A stretch of DNA of 64,000 bases from Putridiphycobacter roseus (GCF_003234935.1 NZ_QKSB01000005.1:183118-247117), one strand, 5' to 3'; positions 8,591 to 19,758 are shown, counted from the stretch's first letter. The notes: generated by a model not told the origin, from the sequence alone. Numbers and translations are program-made.

Positions 8591-10861
8591 ATGGCTAAAC
8601 TCAGAAAACAAGAAGCATTAGATTACCACTCAAATGGTAGACCAGGAAAGATTGAAGTAATCCCTTCAAAGCCTTATGCAACACAGCGTGATCTATCCCT
8701 TGCTTATTCGCCAGGTGTAGCAGAACCATGTTTAGAAATAGCTGAAAATCCAGAAAATGTATATAAATATACCGCCAAATCAAATTTAGTAGGTGTAATT
8801 TCAAATGGCACTGCTGTTTTAGGACTTGGGGACATTGGTCCAGAAGCATCAAAACCAGTAATGGAGGGTAAAGGTTTACTCTTTAAAATATTTGCCGATA
8901 TAGATGTTTTTGACATAGAAGTTGACACAAAAGACCCACAAAGATTTATTGATACAGTAAAGGCAATTTCACCAACTTTTGGTGGCATCAATTTAGAAGA
9001 CATCAAGGCGCCAGAAGCATTCGAAATAGAAGAGCGTTTAAAGGCCGAACTGAACATTCCTATCATGCATGATGATCAGCATGGTACAGCCATCATTTCA
9101 AGTGCAGCATTATTAAATGCTTTGGAATTGGCTAAAAAGAAGATAGCAAGAGTTAAAATAGTGATTAGTGGCGCGGGAGCTGCAGCATTATCCTGCTCAA
9201 AATTATATTTAGCTTTAGGTGCAAAACCTAACAATTTATTCATGTTCGATAGTAAAGGTTTATTAACGACCTTAAGAACAGGACTAGACAAGTATAAAAC
9301 GCAATTTGCCATTCATAAAAAAGACATTTCTTTAGAGGAAGCGTTAAAAGGAGCAGATGTATTTTTAGGCTTGTCAAAAGGAGGTATTATATCCAAGAAC
9401 ATGATTAAGAGCATGGCGAAAAACCCGATTGTATTTGCCTTAGCTAATCCAGACCCTGAAATCTCTTATAATGATGCCATGTCAGTTCGACAAGATATTA
9501 TTATGGCAACAGGCCGTTCCGACCATCCTAACCAAGTGAATAATGTGATTGGTTTTCCTTATATATTTAGAGGTGCTTTAGATGTAAGAGCTACTTGTAT
9601 TAATGAAGAGATGAAACTGGCTGCAGTAAAAGCCATTGCTTCTTTAGCAAAAGAAGTGGTACCTGAAGAAGTGAATGAAGCATATAATGAAAAAAATATT
9701 TCATTTGGTCGTGACTCCATTATCCCTAAACCAATTGATCCACGATTAATTTACACCGTTTCACCTGCCGTTGCAAAAGCAGCAATGGATTCCGGTGTTG
9801 CACAAAACCCTATTAAAGATTGGGATGAGTATATCGCAGTTTTAAAAAACCGTTTAGGCTTAGACAATAAGATATTAAATATACTGACCGATAAAGCGCT
9901 AAAAAACCCAAAAAGAGTGGTGTTTGCAGAAGCGGATAATTATAAAATATTAAAAGCGGCACAAATGTGCTTAGACGAAGGTTTTGCGGTACCTATTTTA
10001 TTGGGACGAAAAACCAAGATTTTAGAATTGATTGCTGAAAATAACTTAGAATTAGGAGACGACATTGAAATTGTTGATCCTAAATCTCTTGAAATGCGTG
10101 ATAAATGTGCAGAATATGGCAAATTATTTTTTGAAAGCAGAAAAAGAAAAGGTATCACAGAATACGAGGCCATCAAACTAATGAGAGAAAGAAATTACTT
10201 TGGTGCTATGATGGTTAATTCCGGTGCAGCAGATGCTTTAATTTCAGGAATTACAAGAAACTATAAAGATGTTATCCGTCCTGCACTAGAAGCAGTAGGT
10301 ACCGATAAAAAAGTATTAAGATTAGCAGGAATGTATATTTTAATCACGAAACGGGGTCCTTTATTTTTAGCAGATACAACAGTCAATATCAATCCTACGG
10401 CAGAAGAAATTGCAGACATTACCTATCAAGTAGCTAAAACGGTTCGTCGTTTAAAAATTCAACCTCGCGTGGCCTTGCTTTCTTATTCCAATTTTGGATC
10501 AAGTGATGGGGAAGATTCTAAAAAAATGGCGCAAGCAAGACGCATATTAAATGAAAAACATCCATCTATCATTGTAGATGGGGAAATTCAAGCCAATTTT
10601 GCTTTAAACAATGAGTTATTATTAGAAAAATTTCCTTTTTCTGATTTGGTAAATAAGAACGTAAATACGCTAATATTTCCAAATTTAGCTTCTGGTAACA
10701 TTGCCTATAAATTAATGCAAGAAATGGGAGACGACGTAGAAGCGATTGGTCCAATTTTATTAGGATTAAAAAAATCTGTACATGTATTACAATTGGGAAG
10801 TTCTATACGAGAAATTGTAAACATGGTAAAAGTTGCCGTTATTGATGCCCAAATAAAATAA
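8591..10861 (+). CDS. maeB: NADP-dependent malic enzyme, MaeB type
   Basis: The ATG at 8591 (MAKLRKQEALDYH) gives the usual 756-residue enzyme; an in-frame ATG at 8531 would add 20 unsupported residues. The N-terminal half is malic enzyme: the Tyr of LAYSPGVAEPC, the metal-binding HDDQHGTA and the dinucleotide fold VISGAGAAALSC. The C-terminal half (from about residue 430) is a phosphotransacetylase-like domain (FAEADNYKILKAAQ, MMVNSGAADALISG), which in MaeB enzymes is regulatory rather than catalytic. It converts malate to pyruvate with NADPH formation. It leads the maeB-ruvA-sprA cluster, which is conserved in many Bacteroidota. Confidence 0.94.
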   Translation: MAKLRKQEALDYHSNGRPGKIEVIPSKPYATQRDLSLAYSPGVAEPCLEIAENPENVYKYTAKSNLVGVISNGTAVLGLGDIGPEASKPVMEGKGLLFKIFADIDVFDIEVDTKDPQRFIDTVKAISPTFGGINLEDIKAPEAFEIEERLKAELNIPIMHDDQHGTAIISSAALLNALELAKKKIARVKIVISGAGAAALSCSKLYLALGAKPNNLFMFDSKGLLTTLRTGLDKYKTQFAIHKKDISLEEALKGADVFLGLSKGGIISKNMIKSMAKNPIVFALANPDPEISYNDAMSVRQDIIMATGRSDHPNQVNNVIGFPYIFRGALDVRATCINEEMKLAAVKAIASLAKEVVPEEVNEAYNEKNISFGRDSIIPKPIDPRLIYTVSPAVAKAAMDSGVAQNPIKDWDEYIAVLKNRLGLDNKILNILTDKALKNPKRVVFAEADNYKILKAAQMCLDEGFAVPILLGRKTKILELIAENNLELGDDIEIVDPKSLEMRDKCAEYGKLFFESRKRKGITEYEAIKLMRERNYFGAMMVNSGAADALISGITRNYKDVIRPALEAVGTDKKVLRLAGMYILITKRGPLFLADTTVNINPTAEEIADITYQVAKTVRRLKIQPRVALLSYSNFGSSDGEDSKKMAQARRILNEKHPSIIVDGEIQANFALNNELLLEKFPFSDLVNKNVNTLIFPNLASGNIAYKLMQEMGDDVEAIGPILLGLKKSVHVLQLGSSIREIVNMVKVAVIDAQIK

Positions 10862-10863
10862 GA

Positions 10864-11439
10864 ATGATTACACACTTAAAAGGTAAATTAATAGAAAGAA
10901 CTCCTACTTATGTTGTAATAGAATGTAATGGTGTTGGTTATTTTGTAAAAATCAGTCTGAACACCTATTCTAGTTTGCCCCTAAAAGGAGATATCTTAAT
11001 TTACACACAGCTTCAAATAAGGGAAGATGCGCATACCCTTTATGGATTTCACCAAAAAAGTGATAGAGAAATGTTTAACCACTTAGTCTCTGTCTCTGGA
11101 ATAGGAGCGAATACTGCAATACTTATGCTATCTGCTTTAACGGCTGATGAGATAGCAAATGCTATTGTGAGTGAAAATGTGGACACCATAAAAAGTATCA
11201 AAGGAATTGGTTTAAAAACCGCACAAAGAGTCATTGTAGATTTGAAGTCTAAAATGGAAAAAGTTGAATTTTCTGTAGAAAATATTTTCAATGCAAACAA
11301 TACTACGCGATTTGAAGCGTTAAGTGCTTTATCGGCATTAGGTTTCGATAAAAAGAAAGCTGAATTGGCCATTCAAAAAGTAATTGGAGAAGACCAAACA
11401 GTAGAACAATTAATTAAAGAAGCTTTAAGAATTTTATAA
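10864..11439 (+). CDS. ruvA: Holliday junction branch migration protein RuvA
   Basis: This 191-residue DNA-binding subunit of the RuvAB complex holds Holliday junctions while RuvB drives migration. The N-terminal OB fold (MITHLKGKLIERTPTYVVIECNGVGYFV), the helix-hairpin-helix pair (LVSVSGIGANTAILML, IKSIKGIGLKTAQRVI) and the C-terminal RuvB-interacting domain (EALSALSALGFDKKKAE) are all present. It starts 2 bp after the maeB stop and ends 1 bp before sprA, so the three genes form an operon. Confidence 0.96.
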   Translation: MITHLKGKLIERTPTYVVIECNGVGYFVKISLNTYSSLPLKGDILIYTQLQIREDAHTLYGFHQKSDREMFNHLVSVSGIGANTAILMLSALTADEIANAIVSENVDTIKSIKGIGLKTAQRVIVDLKSKMEKVEFSVENIFNANNTTRFEALSALSALGFDKKKAELAIQKVIGEDQTVEQLIKEALRIL

Positions 11440-11440
11440 T

Positions 11441-14400
11441 TTGAAAACTAGATTTTACATAACCTGTTCAATACTCGTATTGTGTATATTGAGCCTAAAC
11501 GCAAGTCCAATCCTAAATGCAAATACCATCCCGTATTTAGCTTATTACGTGGAAGAAGCGGATACGCCAAAAGTTAATTTACCTTATCCAATTTCCGACT
11601 ATTACGATTTCACTACCAAGCCTAACGCAAGATTAGATTTAGGTCTGCCTTCGAACATAGACACAAAAATTGTTTATAACACAGAGACAGGAATGTATGA
11701 GGTATTTCAGAAAATCGGTGATCGATATTACAGAAGACCGACCGCAATGACCCAGTCGGAATACATGGCCTACGAGCGAAAGAAATCAATCAATGATTAT
11801 TTTACAGAAAAGGTAGAAAGTGAAAATTCAGCCGATCAAAATATTATACCGACACTTAACGTAAAAGGCGAAGCATTTGATTTAATATTCGGCGGGGATG
11901 AAATTAGCATTAGACCACAAGGGTCTGCGGAATTATCTTTCGGTGTAAATATTTCAAAATACGAAAACCCAGCATTACCAATTCAAAGTCAAAGACAAAC
12001 ACAATTCGATTTTGACCAACAAATTCAACTTAATTTAGTCGGGCAAATTGGAGACAAATTAAAATTAGAAATAGCACAAAACACAAGTGGTGCGACTTTT
12101 AATTTTCAAAATCAAGTAAAAATCGGTTATACCGGATATGAAGATGAAATCATCCAAAAAATTGAAGCAGGTAATGTTTCTTTACCACTAAACACTACCT
12201 TAATTCAAGGTTCACAAAGTTTATTTGGTATTAGAACAGATTTAAAATTTGGTAAATTAACGGTAAATACGCTATTGTCGCAACAAAGAGGACAACGACA
12301 AGAGATAAATGTAGCTGGAGGCGCGCAACAACAAGAATTTGAAGTAAAAGCAGACAGTTATGAAGAAAATAAGCATTACTTTTTAAACTTTTACCACCGA
12401 GAAAATTATAATAACGCCATGGCATCTATGCCTTATGTCAACTCTGGCGTAAATATTACTAAAATTGAAGTATACATTACCAATAGAAACAATGATGTAG
12501 AAAACACCAGAAACTTTGTGGCTTTTACAGATTTAGGAGAAAATGACCAAGCTTATTTAGAGGGAAATCCAACCATTGCAAATATTGGATCAGATTTACC
12601 AGATAATGATGCGAATAACTTATACCAATCCTTAATTAATCAAACCAATGTACGATATTTTACTTCTGCAGTAGAAGATTTAAAATCCTTAGGAACCACC
12701 TCTATCGGACCTTTTGAGCAATCGTTCCACTACGAAAAAGTGGAAAATGCAAGAAGGTTAACTGAGCAAGAATTTACTTACAATGCCTTACTTGGATTTG
12801 TATCCTTACGTCAATCTTTAAATCAGGATGAAGTATTAGCCGTAGCTTACCAATATACTTATCAAGGGAAAACTTATCAAGTAGGTGAATTTTCTAATGA
12901 TGTGCCAGTAGAAACCGGATCTAAAAGTGCATTAATCTTGAAATTGATTAAGCCTACTATTGTAAATCCTAAAAATAAATTATGGGATTTAATGATGAAA
13001 AACGTTTACTCCCTAGGTGCTTACCAAGTAGGAGAAACGAATTTTAAATTAGACGTTTGGTATAATAATCCTGAAACAAGTGTAGATGTAAACTATCTGC
13101 CTTATGAAGGCGTAGATGACAAAATGTTGCTACAATATTTGGACCTAGATAGATTAAACTTAAATACCGAAAGATCACAAGATGGGCGTTTTGATTTTGT
13201 ACCGTTTATTTATGACGGTAATAAGGCCACAAATGGAGGTACTATAGATGCTAGAACAGGAAGGGTGTATTTTGCAACCATTGAACCTTTTGGTACCACA
13301 TTAAATGAAAAATTAACCAGTGTAGAAAATCCACTTCCTCCTTATAAATTAGAAAAAATAATTTACCAAGAATTATATGATTCTACAAGAACAGCTGCCC
13401 AGCAGTTACCAGATAAAAATAGATTTAAAATAAAGGGTACTTATGAGTCGTCCGTTAGTTCAGACATTCCTTTAAATGCCCTAAATATTCCAGAAGGAAG
13501 TGTTACTGTTACCGCTGGTGGTGCCTCATTAATTGAAGGGGTGGATTTTCAAGTAGATTATAATTTAGGAAGAGTTCAAATATTAAACGAAGGGATATTA
13601 GAGTCTCAAATCCCAATTACAGTTTCCTTAGAAAGTAATTCCGGATTTGGATTTCAACAAAAATCATTGGTTGGCGCTCATTTCAATTACGAATTTAACA
13701 AAGACTTTAACTTAGGTGCAACTGTTATGAATCTAACAGAGAAACCAGTAACCCAAAAAGTAAATGTAGGTAGTGAACCAGTTAGTAATACTGTTTTAGG
13801 AACCGATATCCGTTATAGAACTGAAGTCCCATTTATTACTAAAATGATAGATTTTTTACCAATAATTAGTACAAAGGAAAAATCTTTTGTTACTACAAGT
13901 GGCGAGTTTGCCTATTTAATTCCTGGCACACAAAGAGCCATAGGTGAAGGAGGAATTTCTTATATAGATGGATTTGAAGGTAGTCAAAGTGGTATTACTT
14001 TAACCTCTTCTTTCTCTTGGAAATTAGCCTCTATTCCACAAGGACTGCCGAATGACTTTCCAGAATATGGCGAATTTGGAACCAAACCAGGCTTTAACAG
14101 ATCTAAATTAGCTTGGTACACCATTGACCAATCCTTCTACATTGCGAATTCTAGAACACCAGATAATATTAGAGATAACGATACAATTTTGAATGACAGT
14201 AGAATGAGAATGGTTCTACAACAAGATTTGTTTCCACAAACACAACCGACAACAGGTACTGTTAATAATATTCAAGTATTTGATTTAGCTTATTATCCGC
14301 AAGAAAGAGGACCTTATAACTACGATACAACGGCAGCATTTATTAATACAGATGGTACCTTCAATAATCCACAAGATAGATGGGCTGGTATTATGCGTGC

Positions 14401-17400
14401 CATGACAACAACCAACTTTGAAACGGCCAATGTACAATATATTCAGTTTTGGATGTTAGACCCTTATAATTCTAACGCCACAGATACAGGTGTTAGTAAT
14501 TTAGATCCAGGAGAATTATACTTCAATTTAGGTAATATTTCGGAAGATATACTACCAGATTCAAGAAAGAGTTACGAAAACGGTTTACCAATAAGTACAG
14601 ATTACAATCCAGCAGATTATGACAGTACATCTTGGGGAATCATTCCTAATCAACAAGTGATCGTAAACGCATTCGATAACAATAATGAGTCCAGGGAATT
14701 TCAAGATATTGGATTAGATGGATTAAATAACCAACAAGAAGCTTCCTTTTTTGCCTACTACACAGCTTGGGTAAATAATAGTAATTTATCCACCACCGCC
14801 AAGAATAAATTACTTAATGATATATCATCAGATGGTTATAACTATTATTTAGATGACGACTACGATTTATTGCGTTATGATATCTTACAACGGTATAAAG
14901 AGTATAACGGGCATGAAGGTAATTCGAACACCTCTGCCATGTCTGCTAATCTAAATGCAGAAGGGTATCCAACACAAGGAACCACTACACCAGACATTGA
15001 AGATATCAATCAAGATAATAACTTAGGTGAAACAGAAAACTATTTTCAATACAAAGTAAATATTGCAAGTGGTGGTTTTATTGTTGGACAAAATTACATT
15101 ACCAACAGCCAAGTAGTAACTAAAGTAGACGGTGGTACCGAGACATGGTATCAATTTAAAATTCCAATCAATGCACCCGACAAAATCGTTAACAATATTT
15201 CAGACTTTAGATCGATTAGATTTATGAGAATGTATATGAAAGGTTTTGAAAATCCAAAAATATTACGTTTTGCAACTTTAGAATTAATCCGTGGTACATG
15301 GCGTGAATTTGCAGAAGACTTGCAAACCGGAGAACAACTATTGGATGATCCTAACTCTACTGAATTTGTAATTGGTGCTGTTAATTTAGAGGAAAACGAA
15401 GGTAAAATACCAGTTAATTATGCTATACCTGATGGCATTCAAAGAGAAAATGATTATAGCAGTATTAATACCCGTCAATTGAATGAGCAATCCATGAGTT
15501 TAGAAGTATGTGGCTTGAAGGATGGTGACGCCAAAGCAGCTTATAAAAGCTTAAACCTTGACATCAGAAATTATGGTCAGATTGAAATGTTTGTTCACGC
15601 AGAGACCAATTATAAAACCAACAATGAAAATCTATTAAAAGACAATGATATCAATGTATTTGTAAGATTAGGTACCGATTTTACGGACAATTATTATGAG
15701 TATGAAGTGCCTTTAAAATTAACGCCTTGGAATACTTCTTCCGCCTCACCCGAGCTAATATGGCCAGAAGAGAACAATGTAACCATAGTTTTAGATGACC
15801 TTATTTCTTTAAAATTAGATAGAGATGACTTAGTAAAACTTGGTTTAGCTTCCACATCTTCTGAATATATGGATACCACTCAAGTCTATAAATACATTAA
15901 AGTAAAAGGAAATCCGAATTTATCAGAAGTCAAAGTTGTGATGATTGGTGTGCGAAATCCCGACGATCAGAGCAACTCACTACCAGATGATGGCTTAGAG
16001 AAATGTGCAGAAGTTTGGGTAAATGAATTAAGAATGACCAATTTTAAACAAAATGGTGGTTATGCTGCAACTGCACAAGTTAACGTGCAAATGGCGGATT
16101 TTGGAAACTTGGCGGTATCTGGTAGCTACTCCACTCCCGATTGGGGTTCTATAGAGTCTACTGTTTCAGAAAGACAAAGAGAAACTATTTCTAATCTTAC
16201 TTTTAACTCAAATTTTGAATTGGGACAATTTTTTGGGGATAAAATTGCATTGCGTTTACCAGCATATTTTGGCTATAGTGTTGGAGCAATAAGCCCAGAA
16301 TATGATCCTTTGGCGCCAGATGTAAAAATGTCCTTGTACGACCCTGAAGTACGTAAAGAAAAGGAATTATATGCGAAAGCATTAACCATTAGAAAATCCT
16401 ACAATTTTACCAATGTAAGAAAAGAAAGAAGACCAGGTAAAGAGATTAAGTTTTGGGACGTAGAGAATATCTCTTTAAGCTATTCTTATAATGAATTGTA
16501 TAGAAGAGATATCAACACCACTAAAGATATTACTAGAAACTATAGAGCGGGTATTAATTATGCCTTTTCTGCAAAACCTAAACTGATAGAACCATTCAAA
16601 AAGATGGGATTTGTCAATAAATCAAAATGGTTTAGAATTATTAAAGATTTTAACTTTTATTTAGGGCCGAAATCATTTTCCATGAATAACGATATTCAGA
16701 GAATGTATAATGAACTACAAAATAGAAATGCCTTGGTACCTGAGTTTATCTTTGCACCTACTTATTACAAAAACTTTACTTGGAATAGAGCGTATACTTT
16801 TAAATACGACATCTCCAAAAACCTTAAGTTTAATTATAATGCCATCAATGCATCTATCATTCGTGAACCACAGGGCGAAATAAATAAAACTGCCGACCAA
16901 GGAACATTAGGGTTAAATAATTACAATAGCTTTTTAGACATAGTTAATGAAACTTTCAACCCATTTTCTAACGCTATTGATACCATCACATTTGGTGGTT
17001 ACAATATGAATTTTGGACAAAATTTTGACATTACCTATAAATTGCCTTTCGATAAAATTCCTTTAACCGATTGGATAACTGCTAACGTAACTTATGGTGG
17101 TAATTACGATTGGATGAGAGCACCTATTGGACAAGACAGTTTAGGGAATACCATACAAAATGCGAGAAACTTTACCCTAAATGGCCAATTTAATTTAATC
17201 TCACTTTACAATAAAGTACCCTATTTTCAAAAAGTAAATCGCGGCGGTAGTTCTTCCCGAGGAAAAGCAATGTCTAGTCGTTCAACAAGAGGTGATTCAG
17301 ACGGAGAAAATGCCGCACCAACGGACAAGAAGAAAGCTAAAAAAGACGACGGTAAAATGAATCCGATAGGCAAATCTATTGCGCAATTAATAATGACTTT

Positions 17401-18769
17401 AAGAAATGTGAGTATGAATTACTCTATCACAGACGGGATGCTTTTACCTGGATTTGAACCATCCAATTCATTAATTGGTTTAGACAATGACTTTAGTGCA
17501 CCAAGCTTTGCTTTTATTACAGGAGCACAAAATTATGATTTAATTGGTAGACAAAGTAGTACTTGGGGAGCAGATTCGTCTTATGCCTATTATGCCGCAA
17601 ACAAGGGTTGGCTAGTAGAACAAGAGGGACTAAATATTCAGCACAACGTAATGCATACCCAAAATATAAGTGGACGAGCAACCTTAGAACCAATTAAAGA
17701 TCTTTCCATTAATTTAACCGTAAACAGAACATTAACTAAAAATCAGAATAGTAACTTCAGGTTTAACGAAGAGCTAGGCAGACATGAATATCAAAATCCA
17801 TTAAATACGGGAACGCTAAACTTTAGTACGATAACGTGGAGAACAGCATTTGAAAATTCGAGCAGTGATTCAGTTTCTAATTTCTTCAATGAAATGTTAG
17901 CCAATCGATCTCAATATTCAAAATTATTTGGAGAAGAAGCCGGAACAGCATTGAACAGTGATGGCTATTACCAAGGTTATGGCGCTAACCAACAAGATGT
18001 ACTTGTGGCATCTTTTTTAAATACCTACACTGGAAATAGATCTTCAAATAAAATTACAGATGTATTTAAAATGATCCCATTACCAAACTGGGACATCCGT
18101 TATGATGGCTTATCGAAATTAGAGTTCATGAAAAAATATGTTCGGAATTTTACAATCAAACACGGTTACCGTTCAAATATTTCTATCTCTAACTTTTCTA
18201 CCAACCTAGCAGCAAAAGATGAAGATGGCGTACAACAATTAGATAATTCATTAAACTTTATTGCAGATGAACAATATGCAAGTATTATCATATCGGAACA
18301 ATTTGCTCCTTTATTTGGTATAGATGCAACGTGGATAATCAATAAGAATGGTTTAATTACAAAGTTTGAATATAAAAAAGATAGAAGTCTTTCTTTAAAT
18401 ATCGCTAATTCTCAAATTATAGAAATGGTAGGAAAAGAGATTGTAATTGGTACAGGATATAGATTTTCACAAGTAGAACTTCCATTTGAATTTATGGGTA
18501 AAAAACCAAAAAGTGACGTAAACATTAGATTTGATTTATCGATTAGAAATACCTTAACCGTAAGTAGAAGTGTTACTGAGAATTCAGTAATTCCAACATC
18601 AGGTCAAGAAATGTATTCTATCCGTTCATCCGTAGATTATAACTTAGGTAAGAATTTAAATGCGCGAGTGTATTTTGATAGAACAGTAAATGTTCCTGCA
18701 TTATCTTCCGCTTTTAAAACAGCAAATACCAGAGCAGGTATTGCACTTAGATTTAACTTGGCACAATAA
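11441..18769 (+). CDS. sprA: SprA, type IX secretion system outer-membrane translocon
   Basis: At 2442 residues this matches SprA/Sov, the very large beta-barrel that forms the T9SS export channel and is required for gliding in Flavobacterium. The start is a TTG 1 bp after the ruvA stop and leads straight into a signal peptide (residues 1-22, SLNAS). The body is rich in Tyr, Asn and alternating beta strands, with SprA-like segments such as DLIFGGDEISIRPQGSAELS and QFDFDQQIQLNLVGQIGDK. A charged, low-complexity loop lies at about 17250-17360 (SSSRGK to KKKAKKDDGK), and the C-terminal barrel strand ends RFNLAQ. Its presence means the CHU_C-domain adhesins in the window have their export machine close by. 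Confidence 0.95.
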   Translation: MKTRFYITCSILVLCILSLNASPILNANTIPYLAYYVEEADTPKVNLPYPISDYYDFTTKPNARLDLGLPSNIDTKIVYNTETGMYEVFQKIGDRYYRRPTAMTQSEYMAYERKKSINDYFTEKVESENSADQNIIPTLNVKGEAFDLIFGGDEISIRPQGSAELSFGVNISKYENPALPIQSQRQTQFDFDQQIQLNLVGQIGDKLKLEIAQNTSGATFNFQNQVKIGYTGYEDEIIQKIEAGNVSLPLNTTLIQGSQSLFGIRTDLKFGKLTVNTLLSQQRGQRQEINVAGGAQQQEFEVKADSYEENKHYFLNFYHRENYNNAMASMPYVNSGVNITKIEVYITNRNNDVENTRNFVAFTDLGENDQAYLEGNPTIANIGSDLPDNDANNLYQSLINQTNVRYFTSAVEDLKSLGTTSIGPFEQSFHYEKVENARRLTEQEFTYNALLGFVSLRQSLNQDEVLAVAYQYTYQGKTYQVGEFSNDVPVETGSKSALILKLIKPTIVNPKNKLWDLMMKNVYSLGAYQVGETNFKLDVWYNNPETSVDVNYLPYEGVDDKMLLQYLDLDRLNLNTERSQDGRFDFVPFIYDGNKATNGGTIDARTGRVYFATIEPFGTTLNEKLTSVENPLPPYKLEKIIYQELYDSTRTAAQQLPDKNRFKIKGTYESSVSSDIPLNALNIPEGSVTVTAGGASLIEGVDFQVDYNLGRVQILNEGILESQIPITVSLESNSGFGFQQKSLVGAHFNYEFNKDFNLGATVMNLTEKPVTQKVNVGSEPVSNTVLGTDIRYRTEVPFITKMIDFLPIISTKEKSFVTTSGEFAYLIPGTQRAIGEGGISYIDGFEGSQSGITLTSSFSWKLASIPQGLPNDFPEYGEFGTKPGFNRSKLAWYTIDQSFYIANSRTPDNIRDNDTILNDSRMRMVLQQDLFPQTQPTTGTVNNIQVFDLAYYPQERGPYNYDTTAAFINTDGTFNNPQDRWAGIMRAMTTTNFETANVQYIQFWMLDPYNSNATDTGVSNLDPGELYFNLGNISEDILPDSRKSYENGLPISTDYNPADYDSTSWGIIPNQQVIVNAFDNNNESREFQDIGLDGLNNQQEASFFAYYTAWVNNSNLSTTAKNKLLNDISSDGYNYYLDDDYDLLRYDILQRYKEYNGHEGNSNTSAMSANLNAEGYPTQGTTTPDIEDINQDNNLGETENYFQYKVNIASGGFIVGQNYITNSQVVTKVDGGTETWYQFKIPINAPDKIVNNISDFRSIRFMRMYMKGFENPKILRFATLELIRGTWREFAEDLQTGEQLLDDPNSTEFVIGAVNLEENEGKIPVNYAIPDGIQRENDYSSINTRQLNEQSMSLEVCGLKDGDAKAAYKSLNLDIRNYGQIEMFVHAETNYKTNNENLLKDNDINVFVRLGTDFTDNYYEYEVPLKLTPWNTSSASPELIWPEENNVTIVLDDLISLKLDRDDLVKLGLASTSSEYMDTTQVYKYIKVKGNPNLSEVKVVMIGVRNPDDQSNSLPDDGLEKCAEVWVNELRMTNFKQNGGYAATAQVNVQMADFGNLAVSGSYSTPDWGSIESTVSERQRETISNLTFNSNFELGQFFGDKIALRLPAYFGYSVGAISPEYDPLAPDVKMSLYDPEVRKEKELYAKALTIRKSYNFTNVRKERRPGKEIKFWDVENISLSYSYNELYRRDINTTKDITRNYRAGINYAFSAKPKLIEPFKKMGFVNKSKWFRIIKDFNFYLGPKSFSMNNDIQRMYNELQNRNALVPEFIFAPTYYKNFTWNRAYTFKYDISKNLKFNYNAINASIIREPQGEINKTADQGTLGLNNYNSFLDIVNETFNPFSNAIDTITFGGYNMNFGQNFDITYKLPFDKIPLTDWITANVTYGGNYDWMRAPIGQDSLGNTIQNARNFTLNGQFNLISLYNKVPYFQKVNRGGSSSRGKAMSSRSTRGDSDGENAAPTDKKKAKKDDGKMNPIGKSIAQLIMTLRNVSMNYSITDGMLLPGFEPSNSLIGLDNDFSAPSFAFITGAQNYDLIGRQSSTWGADSSYAYYAANKGWLVEQEGLNIQHNVMHTQNISGRATLEPIKDLSINLTVNRTLTKNQNSNFRFNEELGRHEYQNPLNTGTLNFSTITWRTAFENSSSDSVSNFFNEMLANRSQYSKLFGEEAGTALNSDGYYQGYGANQQDVLVASFLNTYTGNRSSNKITDVFKMIPLPNWDIRYDGLSKLEFMKKYVRNFTIKHGYRSNISISNFSTNLAAKDEDGVQQLDNSLNFIADEQYASIIISEQFAPLFGIDATWIINKNGLITKFEYKKDRSLSLNIANSQIIEMVGKEIVIGTGYRFSQVELPFEFMGKKPKSDVNIRFDLSIRNTLTVSRSVTENSVIPTSGQEMYSIRSSVDYNLGKNLNARVYFDRTVNVPALSSAFKTANTRAGIALRFNLAQ

Positions 18770-18837
18770 ATCATTACGGTATACAGCGGCAACTTACAGC
18801 AGTAAAACCTATACGCCTTGCGAAATTTGGAAAAGGA

Positions 18838-19755
18838 TTAGTGACTTTTACCTTTAAAGATATCGAATACATGGATTAAATGAGGCATAACTGCTGTTAT
18901 ACTTTCTTTTGCGCCATTTGTGGATCCAGGCAAGGCCATCACCAAAGTATTATCAATGGTCCCTACTACACTTCTTGAAAGCATGGCATAAGGTGTTCTT
19001 TCCTGTCCATATTGACGAATGGTTTCCTCAATGCCAGGGATTCTTCTATCTAACATTGGCAGCAAAGTTTCCGGTGTAACATCTCTTAGCGACAATCCAG
19101 TACCACCAGTAAAAATCAACATAGAAGCTTGATCTAATTTCGCTTTTTCCACTGCCAACTCAATGGCAATTTTTTCATCCGGTATAACATAATATTCACG
19201 CGTATGGATGGCATGATGCTTTAAAACCTCGACAATACTTTTTCCAGCACCATCACTTTTTAAACCTTTCGAAATAGTATCCGAACAAACCACAACATGT
19301 GCAGAAAGCGTTTTAGCTGTTTTTTCCAATTTTGATTTAAAATCCGACTTCCCACCAGACTTCGACAGCAATTTAATACCACCAATCTCTATGCCTTTAT
19401 CAATCGGTTTTAACATATCATACATGGTTAAAGCAACAACAGAAGCACCATGCATGGCTTCAACCTCCACACCAGTTTTATAAATGGTTTTAACCTCCAT
19501 TTCAATACGAATACTCAAACCTTCCACAAAATAAGTAATTTTTGTACTCTCAATGGGAATGGGGTGACAATCGGGTAATAAATGTGGTGTTTGTTTTACC
19601 CCTAAAAAACCCGCAGCTTTGGCCATTTCAAAAACATTTCCCTTTGGTACTGTATTGTTTTCAATTGCAGTGATTGTAGCCAAAGTACTTACGTGAACAA
19701 TGGCTTGTGCCACTGCGATTCTTAATGTATTTGATTTATGCGTTATATCTACCAT
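18838..19755 (-). CDS. moaCB: Bifunctional MoaC-MoaB/Mog molybdenum cofactor protein
   Basis: This 305-residue fusion carries two Moco enzymes. Residues 1 to about 150 are MoaC, cyclic pyranopterin monophosphate synthase (LPDCHPIPIES, VKTIYKTGVEVEAMHGASVVALTMYD). Residues about 150-305 are a MoaB/Mog-type molybdopterin adenylyltransferase (VVCSDTISKG, IFTGGTGLSLRDVTPE, LPGSTNGAKE). MoaC makes the pterin intermediate together with MoaA, and the MoaB domain adenylates molybdopterin for metal insertion. It is the last gene of the moa operon, 3 bp after moaE. MoaC-MoaB fusions are known in several phyla. Confidence 0.92.
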   Translation of the reverse strand: MVDITHKSNTLRIAVAQAIVHVSTLATITAIENNTVPKGNVFEMAKAAGFLGVKQTPHLLPDCHPIPIESTKITYFVEGLSIRIEMEVKTIYKTGVEVEAMHGASVVALTMYDMLKPIDKGIEIGGIKLLSKSGGKSDFKSKLEKTAKTLSAHVVVCSDTISKGLKSDGAGKSIVEVLKHHAIHTREYYVIPDEKIAIELAVEKAKLDQASMLIFTGGTGLSLRDVTPETLLPMLDRRIPGIEETIRQYGQERTPYAMLSRSVVGTIDNTLVMALPGSTNGAKESITAVMPHLIHVFDIFKGKSH

Positions 19756-19758
19756 TCT

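Noticed and set aside
8704..9066. 120-codon minus-strand frame inside maeB, and similar long antisense frames in other genes
   Set aside because: They lie opposite well-supported conserved genes and show no family features.
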